14,125 nucleotides of DNA, taken from positions 1 through 14,125 of the forward strand of contig DATAKK010000023.1 in assembly GCA_036261615.1 (NCBI GenBank), in the 5' to 3' direction. The DNA comes from JAJYQH01 sp036261615. Lineage in GTDB: Bacteria > Actinomycetota > Actinomycetes > Propionibacteriales > Propionibacteriaceae. Shown piece after piece: positions 7,572-13,954 of this stretch. Under the pieces are notes generated by a model. That model was not told where the DNA came from. It worked only from the letters and a program-made list of their open reading frames with translations, and did no database searches. Position 1 is the stretch's first letter. Each line of letters begins with the position of its first letter. The position numbers and the translations under genes are program-made.

Positions 7572-9263
7572 ATGACCGACACGGCGACGAGCGGGGCGAG
7601 CGACTTCATCCGCGACCTGGTGCGGCGCGACCTCGCGCAGGGCACCTACGGCGGCCGTGTCCAGACCCGGTTCCCACCGGAGCCCAACGGCTACCTCCAC
7701 ATCGGGCACGCGAAGGCCATCGTCGCGAACTTCGGCATCGCGGCCGACTTCTCCGGCGTGTGCAACCTGCGCCTCGACGACACCAACCCGGACACCGAGG
7801 AAACCGAGTACGTCCAGTCGATCAAGGACGACATCGCCTGGCTCGGCTACCACCCCGGCGCCGTCGTACATGCCTCCGACTACTTCGGGAAGCTCTACGA
7901 GTGGGCCGAGTACCTCATCCGCGAGGGTCTCGCCTACGTCGACGACCAGGACGCCGCGACCATCTCCGAGCAGAAGGGCGGCTACGGGCGTCCCGGCATC
8001 GAGAGCCCCTTCCGCGACCGGCCCGCCGAGGAGAGCCTCGACCTGCTCCGCCGCATGCGGGCCGGGGAGTTCCCGGACGGAAGCCGCTGCCTCCGGGCGA
8101 AGATCGACATGCAGGCCGAGAACATGTGGCTGCGCGACCCGGTGATGTACCGCATCCGCCACGCCGAGCACCACAACACCGGCGCGGAATGGTGCATCTA
8201 CCCCACCTACGACTGGGCACACGGCCAGTCGGACGCGATCGAGGGGGTCACCCACTCCCTGTGCTCGCTGGAGTTCGAGAGCCACCGCCCCCTCTACGAC
8301 TGGTTCCTCGCGCACCTGCCGCTCGACGGTCCCGCGCCCACGCAGCGCGAGTTCGCCCGGCTGGAGCTCACGCACACGATCACGTCGAAGCGCCGGCTGC
8401 GCAAGCTGGTCGAGGACGGCGTCGTGTCGGGCTGGGACGACCCCCGGATGCCGACGCTGCGAGGCCTGCGGCGACGCGGCTACCCCGCCGCGGCGATCCG
8501 CGACTTCTGCACCGCGACCGGCAACACACGCAACAACTCGGTCAAGGCGATCGAGGAGCTCGAGTCGTACGTGCGCCGCGAGCTGAACCGCACGGCGATG
8601 CGGCGGATGGCGGTGCTCCACCCGCTTCGACTCACCCTCACCAACTGGCCGACCGACGAGGACGGGCGTCCCGTTGTCGAGTACCTCGAGCTCGTCAACA
8701 ACCCCGAGAACCCCCAGGACGGTTCGCGTGCCGTCGCCTTCAGCGGTCAGCTGTTCATCGAGCAGGACGACTTCGCCGAGGTGCCGCCGCCCAAGTTCTT
8801 CCGCCTGTCACCGGGCCGCGAGGTGCGGTTGCGGGGCGGCTACTTCGTCACCTGCACCGACGTGGTGCGGGATGCCGACGGGCGGGTCGTGGAGGTGCTC
8901 GCCACCTACGACCCCGAGTCGCGCGGGGGGTCGACCCCCGACGGTCGCAAGGTGAAGGCCACCCTGCACTGGGTGTCCGCTCCCCACGCCCTCGACATCC
9001 GGGCGGCGCTGTACGACCGCCTGTTCAGCGCGGCGATCCCGGGCGAGCGCACCGGGGAGCCCCTCGACGATCTCAACCCCGACTCCCTCGACCTCGTCGA
9101 CGGCGTGAAGGCCGAGGCGGCCCTCGCCACGGCCGAGCCGGGGGAGGTCGTGCAGTTCGAGCGGCTCGGCTACTTCGCCAGGGACACCGAGAACCCGATC
9201 CTGTTCCACCGCACCGTCGGACTCCGCGACGAGTGGGCGAACCTGCAGAAGCGCGGTTCGTAG
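7572..9263 (+). CDS. glnS: Glutaminyl-tRNA synthetase
   Basis: This class I synthetase charges tRNA-Gln directly with glutamine. The protein has 563 residues, near the E. coli enzyme. FPPEPNGYLHIGHAK carries HIGH at 43-46. LRLDDTNPDTEE follows at 67-77, GVTHSLCSLEF at 225-235, and TSKRR (271-275) is the KMSKS equivalent. The two-lobed beta-barrel anticodon domain follows, with HWVSAPHAL and RTVGLRDEWANL. From memory, E. coli C229 and Q255 help separate glutamine from glutamate. Their counterparts here appear to be C231 and Q258, supporting GlnRS over a second GluRS. The ATG at 7572 is chosen over an in-frame GTG at 7536 because MTDTATSGASDFIRDLV matches the family N terminus and TACTCT lies six bases upstream. 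The oddity is taxonomic: most actinobacteria lack GlnRS and use GatCAB. Base composition matches the neighbours, so any transfer is old. Confidence 0.96.
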   Translation: MTDTATSGASDFIRDLVRRDLAQGTYGGRVQTRFPPEPNGYLHIGHAKAIVANFGIAADFSGVCNLRLDDTNPDTEETEYVQSIKDDIAWLGYHPGAVVHASDYFGKLYEWAEYLIREGLAYVDDQDAATISEQKGGYGRPGIESPFRDRPAEESLDLLRRMRAGEFPDGSRCLRAKIDMQAENMWLRDPVMYRIRHAEHHNTGAEWCIYPTYDWAHGQSDAIEGVTHSLCSLEFESHRPLYDWFLAHLPLDGPAPTQREFARLELTHTITSKRRLRKLVEDGVVSGWDDPRMPTLRGLRRRGYPAAAIRDFCTATGNTRNNSVKAIEELESYVRRELNRTAMRRMAVLHPLRLTLTNWPTDEDGRPVVEYLELVNNPENPQDGSRAVAFSGQLFIEQDDFAEVPPPKFFRLSPGREVRLRGGYFVTCTDVVRDADGRVVEVLATYDPESRGGSTPDGRKVKATLHWVSAPHALDIRAALYDRLFSAAIPGERTGEPLDDLNPDSLDLVDGVKAEAALATAEPGEVVQFERLGYFARDTENPILFHRTVGLRDEWANLQKRGS

Positions 9264-9321
9264 GAGTCGCCGACCGGCCCCAGCCGACCGTGCGCCGCGC
9301 CCGGATCGGGGTTGAGTGGAC

Positions 9322-9349
9322 GTGTGGTGGTCGTAGACCCCCACCACAC
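9322..9349. terminator. Probable terminator hairpin downstream of glnS
   Basis: GTGTGGTGG (9322-9330) and CCACCACAC (9341-9349) form a perfect 9-bp stem with a 10-base loop, 58 bases after the glnS stop. There is no T-run, so it would be of the hairpin-only type. It could instead be an operator-like inverted repeat. Confidence 0.5.
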
Positions 9350-9510
9350 TTCCATCGTCCGGTCCCGAGCCGAGATGTTCGCATGCGGAAGCTGGCGGGC
9401 TGCGTGGCCGGTCCGCCTCGCACCCCCGCCGCCGCTGGGGCTGGGCGCCGGCGCGCCGGCGACTCGCCGGCCGCCTTGGATGACCTGTCGACGCTGCGCT
9501 CGCTCGTTGC

Positions 9511-9571
9511 CTGCCGGGGCGGGCGTTCCCGGCGTCCGGGCGGGACTTCTCTGCCGGGGCGGGCGTTCCCG
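9511..9571. repeat. Two identical 21-bp direct repeats, 40 bp apart
   Basis: The copies are at 9511-9531 and 9551-9571 and share the core GCCGGGGCGGGCGTTCCC with no mismatch. Similarity fades just after base 21. The 10-base GGGGCGGGCG inside each copy has its exact complement at 9591-9600, so either copy can pair with that site. The sequence just before (CGCTGCGCTCGCTCGTT, 9494-9510) is low-complexity and alternating. This could be a REP-like element, a pair of binding sites, or a small duplication. Confidence 0.65.
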
Positions 9572-9598
9572 ACGCTCTGTCAGCAGTGATCGCCCGCC

Positions 9599-9618
9599 CC
9601 TCGGCGCCAGGGCCGAGG
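9599..9618. repeat. 7-bp hairpin after the direct repeats
   Basis: CCTCGGC (9599-9605) pairs with GCCGAGG (9612-9618) around a 6-base loop. It partly competes with the pairing of 9591-9600 to the direct repeats. No T-run follows. Function is unknown. Confidence 0.4.
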
Positions 9619-9773
9619 ACCGTCATAGCCCCTGCGATCAGCCCCCATGCGGGATTTCATTCATTCCAGCGCCGAGTTCCTCCTCGTCCTAGCTTGATGA
9701 CAAGGATTCGGTGAGGGGTCGACTGCCCGTTCCGTCTCCGCCGAGGAGCAGGGCACGGCGAGAACAACACAGT

Positions 9774-9816
9774 CAAAAACAAACCCACGCCAAAACTTCC
9801 CAAAACAAACACAAAC
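9774..9816 (+). promoter_or_regulatory. A/C-rich repeats, likely operator of the fru operon
   Basis: CAAAAC at 9791-9796 and 9801-9806, with related CAAAAAC at 9774-9780 and CAAAC at 9812-9816, lie about 10 bases or multiples apart, on one face of the helix. From 9761 to 9816 there are only three G and three T. The repeats overlap the -35 and spacer of the fru promoter. DeoR-family repressors commonly control their own operon through repeated AT-rich sites, so this is a natural FruR operator. The assignment is inference. Confidence 0.5.
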
Positions 9817-9825
9817 GGATATGAT
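9797..9825 (+). promoter_or_regulatory. Promoter of the fru operon
   Basis: The -35 TTCCCA (9797-9802, four of six matches to TTGACA) and -10 TATGAT (9820-9825, five of six matches to TATAAT) are separated by 17 bases. The predicted start is near 9832, leaving a leader of about 63 nt before the DeoR-family gene. Confidence 0.6.
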
Positions 9826-9852
9826 CGTCGCAGGTGGTCAGAGCTGACCCCT

Positions 9853-9867
9853 CCGGCGATCCGCCGG
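9853..9867 (+). promoter_or_regulatory. Small hairpin in the fru leader
   Basis: CCGGCG (9853-9858) and CGCCGG (9862-9867) form a 6-bp stem with loop ATC, 15 bases before the GGAGGG ribosome binding site (9883-9888). It may stabilise the mRNA or be part of a downstream operator. It could be chance in GC-rich DNA. Confidence 0.3.
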
Positions 9868-9894
9868 TGGTCTTCCAAGGACGGAGGGCACGTG

Positions 9895-10755
9895 ATGGGA
9901 CAACGAGTGGACGGCGAGAGCGGCGTATCCGGGGGGAATCGCCGGGGGCCACAGTCCGGACGGTCGGCGACGGCCGCGCGCGGCCTCTACGCCCAGGAGC
10001 GCCAGCTCGCACTCGTCCAGCTCGCGCGCAACGAGGGCCGGGTCTCGGTCGTCGAGGCTGCCGCCGCCTTCGACGTGACCCCCGAAACCATCCGCCGCGA
10101 CCTCGAGCAACTCGACCGCTCGGGCCTGCTCCAGCGCGTGCACGGCGGTGCCATCCCCGCCGAGCACGACCAGTTGGGCGACCTGGCCGTGTCCGACCGT
10201 GAGGTCGCGGCCGCCGCCGAGAAGGACCGCATCGCGCAGGCGGCCCTCGCCTACCTCCCCACCACGCCACAGGGGTCGATCCTCCTGGACGCCGGAACCA
10301 CCACCGGGCGCCTGGCCCGCCTCCTGCCCGTCGACGTCGACGTTGCCATCTTCACCAACTCGCCCCTCATCGCCGCCACCGCCGCCGAACGCAGCAAGCG
10401 CGAGGTGGAGCTCAGCGGCGGCCGGGTGCGCGGCCTCACCCAGGCCTGCGTGGGCGCCGACACCGTGGCCTGGTTCGAACGGCTCCGCGTCGACGTGGCG
10501 TTCATCGCCACCAACGGCATGTCCTTCGCACACGGCCTGTCGACACCCGACCCGGCCGAGGCCTCGGTCAAGCGGGCGATGGTGCGCTGCGCCCGCAGGG
10601 TCGTGCTGCTCGCCGACTCCCGCAAGCTGGGCGTCGAGACCGCGTGCTCGTTCGCCCGGCTCGACGACGTCGACGTCCTCATCACCGACGCTGCCCTGTC
10701 CGACGCCTTCCGGCGCCGGCTCACCGACTCCGGAATCGAGGTGGTTGCCGCATGA
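9895..10755 (+). CDS. fruR: DeoR-family transcriptional repressor, probably of fructose uptake (FruR type)
   Basis: DeoR-family regulators bind DNA with an N-terminal winged helix-turn-helix and sense a sugar phosphate through a C-terminal ribose-isomerase-like domain. In the 286-residue protein the DNA-binding part is YAQERQLALVQLARNEGRVS at 32-51, continuing through VTPETIRRDL (61-70) to LLQRVHGGAIP. The sensor carries DAGTTTGRL (132-140) and the late motif ATNGMSFAHGLSTPD. The ATG at 9895 is preferred to the adjacent GTG at 9892 because GGAGGG lies six bases upstream. About 30 non-conserved Gly/Arg/Ser-rich residues precede the helix-turn-helix, longer than usual. Its stop overlaps the fruK start (ATGA), so the two are translationally coupled. 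Context predicts repression of fruR-fruK-fruA relieved by fructose 1-phosphate, by analogy with other fru operons. The name is from context, not from sequence alone. Confidence 0.88.
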   Translation: MGQRVDGESGVSGGNRRGPQSGRSATAARGLYAQERQLALVQLARNEGRVSVVEAAAAFDVTPETIRRDLEQLDRSGLLQRVHGGAIPAEHDQLGDLAVSDREVAAAAEKDRIAQAALAYLPTTPQGSILLDAGTTTGRLARLLPVDVDVAIFTNSPLIAATAAERSKREVELSGGRVRGLTQACVGADTVAWFERLRVDVAFIATNGMSFAHGLSTPDPAEASVKRAMVRCARRVVLLADSRKLGVETACSFARLDDVDVLITDAALSDAFRRRLTDSGIEVVAA

Positions 10756-11714
10756 TCGTCACCCTCACCCCCAATCCCAGCCTCGACCGCACCGCGATGG
10801 TCGAGGGCCGGGTCACCCGCGGGGGAGTGCACCGCCTCGGGGCGATCACCGCCGAGCCGGGCGGCAAGGGCGTCAACGTCGCCCGGGCCATCCACCAGGC
10901 GGGTGTCCCGGTCCTCGCCGTCGTGCCCGCCGACGCGACCGACCCGCTCGTGCAGGGACTCCAGCGGATCGGCGTCCCGCACGTCACGGTGCAGATCGGC
11001 TCGCCCGTGCGCGCCAACCTCACCCTCACCGAGGCGGACGGCACCACGTCGAAGTTCAACGAGCTCGGCACCACACTCGGCCCGGAGGTCGTCGACCAGG
11101 TCACCGAGACGCTGGTCGAAACGGCGGCCGGAGCCTCGTGGGTCGTGCTGTCGGGCTCCCTGCCGCCCGGCGCGCCGATCGACTGGTACCCCCGTCTCAT
11201 CGCCGCCCTCCGCCCGCTCGGCGTCCGCATCGCGGTCGACACGTCGGACGCCCCGTTGCAGGCCCTCGCCGCCGCGCTGCCAGAGGCCGCTCCCGACCTC
11301 ATCAAGCCCAACTCCGAGGAACTCGGCCAGCTCATCGGACGCGACGGGCACGCCCTCGAGGCTGCCGCCGACCGGGGCGAGTGGGCCCCCGTGCTCGCGG
11401 CGGCCCGGGAGCTGACCGCCCGCGGCGTCTCGGCCGTCCTCGTCACCCTGGGGGGTGCCGGCGCGCTCCTGGTCACCGGCACCGGTGCGTGGCTCGCGAC
11501 GCCGCCGCCCATCGTGCTCGCCTCGACCGTCGGAGCCGGGGACTCGTCCCTCGCCGGTTACCTCCTCGCCGAGGTCGAGGGGCTCGACGAGCCGAGCCGG
11601 CTCCGCCGCGCCGTCGCGTACGGCTCCGGCGCCGCGGCACTGCCCGGCAGCCAACTGCCCACTCCCGACCAGACCAACCCCGACGGCGTCGTCGTCACCG
11701 CGATCGACGCCTGA
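10752..11714 (+). CDS. fruK: 1-phosphofructokinase (PfkB family)
   Basis: FruK phosphorylates fructose 1-phosphate, the product of the fructose PTS, to fructose 1,6-bisphosphate with ATP. The 320-residue protein starts MIVTLTPNPSLDRT, the usual FruK N terminus. PfkB motifs are present: EPGGKGVNVARA at 35-46, SGSLPPG at 134-140, KPNSEE at 185-190, and the second signature TVGAGDSSLAGYL around 259-271 with catalytic D264. The start at 10752 overlaps the repressor's stop by ATGA, which also excludes an in-frame extension upstream that would run through the repressor gene. It is followed after 98 bases by fruA. 6-phosphofructokinase 2 or tagatose-6-phosphate kinase are related alternatives, but the N terminus and the adjacent PTS permease favour FruK. 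Confidence 0.94.
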   Translation: MIVTLTPNPSLDRTAMVEGRVTRGGVHRLGAITAEPGGKGVNVARAIHQAGVPVLAVVPADATDPLVQGLQRIGVPHVTVQIGSPVRANLTLTEADGTTSKFNELGTTLGPEVVDQVTETLVETAAGASWVVLSGSLPPGAPIDWYPRLIAALRPLGVRIAVDTSDAPLQALAAALPEAAPDLIKPNSEELGQLIGRDGHALEAAADRGEWAPVLAAARELTARGVSAVLVTLGGAGALLVTGTGAWLATPPPIVLASTVGAGDSSLAGYLLAEVEGLDEPSRLRRAVAYGSGAAALPGSQLPTPDQTNPDGVVVTAIDA

Positions 11715-11724
11715 GGCCCTCTCC

Positions 11725-11740
11725 GCCGGCACCGGCCGGC
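11725..11740 (+). promoter_or_regulatory. Hairpin between fruK and fruA
   Basis: Two copies of the self-complementary GCCGGC (11725-11730 and 11735-11740) flank a four-base loop ACCG, ten bases after the fruK stop. It could partly end or process the operon mRNA, so that fruK and fruA are expressed at different levels. No T-run follows. I see no convincing promoter in the rest of this 98-base gap, which ends in the fruA ribosome binding site. Confidence 0.35.
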
Positions 11741-11812
11741 CACCACCGACACCTAGCGCGAGCGACAACTGAATACCTCACCCAGATGGGATCCAAGGAA
11801 GGAAACCAACCC

Positions 11813-13909
11813 ATGACCACACCGTCACTGATCGAGCCGGGGCTCGTCGCCCTCGACGTCGATCTCGGTAGCACCAAGGACGAGGTCATCCGGGGTCTCG
11901 CCCGGATCGTCGCCGCCACCGGCCGCGCGGACGCCGACGGGCTCGCCGCCGATGCGCTCGAGCGCGAAGGCAAGGCGCCCACCGGCATGCCCGGCGGCTT
12001 CGCCATCCCGCACTGCCGCTCGGCGGCCGTGACGACGAACGCGCTCGGCTTCGCCCGCCTCAGCACGCCGGTCGACTTCGGCGCCAAGGACGGCCCCGCC
12101 GACATCGTCTTCCTCATCGCCGCCTCCGCCTCCGGGGGCGCCGAGCACCTGCGGCTGCTCACCAAGCTCGCCCGGGCGCTCGTCCGGCAGGAGTTCCTCG
12201 ACTCCCTCCGGGCCGCCCGCACGACCGACGAGATCGTCACCCTGGTGCGCGACGTCGTCGAGCCGGCGGAGGCACCCGCCGCGGCCGCCGCCGCCTCGCC
12301 GGTGCCGGCTGCGACCAGCGGTGAGCGCCCGTCGATCATCGCGATCACGGCCTGCCCGACCGGCATCGCGCACACCTACATGGCCGCCGACTATCTCGTC
12401 AACGCGGGCAAGGAACTCGGCGTCGACGTGGTCACCGAGCCGCAGGGCTCGACCGCCACCGAGTGGGTCACCCCGGAGCAGATCCGGGCGGCCTCCGCCG
12501 TGATCTTCGCCACCGATGTCGGCGTCAAGAGCCGCGAACGGTTCGCCGGCAAGCCGGTGATCGAGTCGGGGGTCAAGCGGGCGATCGACGAGCCGCGCAA
12601 GATGGTCGAGGAGGCGCTCGCCGCCGCCAAGGACCCGAACGCCCGTCGGGTGGGCGGCACCGCCGGCGCCGCCGCCAGCAGCGGAGCGGGCTCGGCCTCG
12701 TCGTCACTGAGCTGGGGCAAGCGCATCCAGCAGGCGCTGATGACCGGCGTGTCCTACATGATCCCGTTCGTGGCGGCCGGTGGCCTGCTCATCGCGCTCG
12801 GGTTCCTCTTCGGCAGCTACCAGATCCCGTTCGTCGCCGACCACATCCTCGGCAACTTCTCGCTGGCGCACCTGCCGTCCCTCAACGAGATCCTCACGGC
12901 CAAGGACGCCTCGGGCAACGCGCTGTTCACCTCGACCCAGACCAGTTCGCTCCCGAACAACGGCTTCCTGCTCTTCCTCGGAGCGTCGCTCTTCAAGCTC
13001 GGCAGCCTGGCCTTCGGGTTCCTCGTCCCGGCGCTCGCCGGCTACATCGGCTTCGCGCTGGCCGACCGTCCCGGCATCGCCCCCGGATTCGTCGCCGGTG
13101 CCCTCGCGGGCTACATCGGCGCCGGCTTCCTCGGTGGCCTGGTGGGCGGCCTCATCGCGGGCTTCGTCGCCGCGTGGATCGGCCACTTCAAGGCGCCCCG
13201 CTGGCTGCGCGGCCTCATGCCGGTCATCATCATCCCGCTCGGCGCGAGCCTCATCACCGGCCTGCTGATGATCTTCGTGCTCGGACGTCCGCTGGCCGCC
13301 CTCACCAAGTGGCTGAGTGACAGCCTCAACGGCATGAGCGGGTCCTCGGCGGTGCTCCTGGGCATCGTCCTCGGCCTGATGATGTGCTTCGACCTCGGTG
13401 GTCCGGTCAACAAGGCGGCCTACCTGTTCGCCACCGCCGGCCTCAGCGTCACCAACCCGGCGTCGATGAAGATCATGGCCGCGGTGATGGCCGCGGGCAT
13501 GGTGCCCCCGATCGCGATGGCGTTGTCGACCCGGCTGCGTCCGAAGCTGTACACCGAGGTGGAGCGGGAGAACGGTGCGGCCGCCTGGCTGCTCGGTGCC
13601 TCGTTCATCTCCGAGGGCGCCATCCCGTTCGCCGCCGCCGACCCGATCCGCGTCATCCCGTCGATGATGCTCGGCGGTGCGGTCACCGGGGCCCTGAGCA
13701 TGGGCCTGGGCGCGGCGTCCAAGGCTCCCCACGGCGGCATCTTCGTGTTCTTCGCGATCGACAGGTTCTGGGCCTTCCTGCTGGCGATCGTCGTCGGCGC
13801 CATCGTCGGCGGTGTCACCGTCACGGTGCTGAAGACGCTCAAGCCCAACCGGGCCGAGCTCGAGGCTGCCGAGAGCGAGACCCAACTCGAGGCCGCTCCC
13901 GCCATCTGA
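11813..13909 (+). CDS. fruA: Fructose PTS permease, fused IIA-IIB-IIC
   Basis: This membrane protein imports fructose and phosphorylates it to fructose 1-phosphate. The 698 residues hold IIA (about 1-150, active H67 in AIPHCRS), an Ala/Pro linker (about 151-170), IIB (about 173-270, active C181 in ACPTGIAHTYMAADYL), a Gly/Ser/Ala linker (about 281-299), and IIC (about 303-675). IIC has multiple hydrophobic segments and the conserved DLGGPVNKAAY (527-537) and FISEGAIPFAAADP (598-611). The ATG at 11813 is chosen for AGGAAGGA nine bases upstream and an N terminus like other fused IIAs. An in-frame ATG at 11786 has no comparable site. The reading frame also stays open far upstream through fruK and the repressor, but that is an artefact of GC-rich coding. 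Phosphate flows from HPr to H67, then C181, then sugar. The C-terminal tail is acidic. Fructose is the likely substrate given fruK; mannose cannot be excluded. Confidence 0.95.
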   Translation: MTTPSLIEPGLVALDVDLGSTKDEVIRGLARIVAATGRADADGLAADALEREGKAPTGMPGGFAIPHCRSAAVTTNALGFARLSTPVDFGAKDGPADIVFLIAASASGGAEHLRLLTKLARALVRQEFLDSLRAARTTDEIVTLVRDVVEPAEAPAAAAAASPVPAATSGERPSIIAITACPTGIAHTYMAADYLVNAGKELGVDVVTEPQGSTATEWVTPEQIRAASAVIFATDVGVKSRERFAGKPVIESGVKRAIDEPRKMVEEALAAAKDPNARRVGGTAGAAASSGAGSASSSLSWGKRIQQALMTGVSYMIPFVAAGGLLIALGFLFGSYQIPFVADHILGNFSLAHLPSLNEILTAKDASGNALFTSTQTSSLPNNGFLLFLGASLFKLGSLAFGFLVPALAGYIGFALADRPGIAPGFVAGALAGYIGAGFLGGLVGGLIAGFVAAWIGHFKAPRWLRGLMPVIIIPLGASLITGLLMIFVLGRPLAALTKWLSDSLNGMSGSSAVLLGIVLGLMMCFDLGGPVNKAAYLFATAGLSVTNPASMKIMAAVMAAGMVPPIAMALSTRLRPKLYTEVERENGAAAWLLGASFISEGAIPFAAADPIRVIPSMMLGGAVTGALSMGLGAASKAPHGGIFVFFAIDRFWAFLLAIVVGAIVGGVTVTVLKTLKPNRAELEAAESETQLEAAPAI

Positions 13910-13954
13910 GCCCGTGCCGTTAGGATTCCCCCAACGCCTCACGAAAGGAACACC

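Larger units (their letters stand above)
9264..9894. other. Gene-poor interval between glnS and the fru operon
   Basis: I see no convincing gene on either strand of these 630 bases. The open frames (for example 9312-9692 on + and 9657-9878 on -) are rich in Arg, Pro and Ser and match no family I know. What it holds, in order, is a 9-bp hairpin (9322-9349), a perfect 16-bp palindrome CGCCGGCGCGCCGGCG (9446-9461), a 21-bp direct repeat at 40-bp spacing (9511-9571), a 7-bp hairpin (9599-9618), and an A/C-rich repeat tract with the fru promoter (9774-9825). No tRNA T-loop motif or recognised structural RNA is visible. It could include a small RNA, but nothing proves it. Confidence 0.6.

Noticed and set aside
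9312..9692. A 126-codon open frame on + in the glnS-fruR gap, and a 73-codon one on - at 9657-9878.
   Set aside because: Neither has a recognisable domain. The first is Arg/Pro/Ser-rich over repeats and the second lies across the fru promoter.
9264..9894. A possible tRNA, SRP RNA or RNase P RNA gene in the large gap.
   Set aside because: No T-loop consensus, CCA end, SRP apical motif or RNase P core pattern could be seen by eye.
10148..11812. The fruA frame stays open for 555 codons upstream, suggesting a giant fusion with the repressor and kinase region.
   Set aside because: The upstream part is out of frame with fruR and fruK, reads as Pro/Ser/Arg-rich noise, and the ATG at 11813 has a good ribosome binding site and the normal IIA N terminus.
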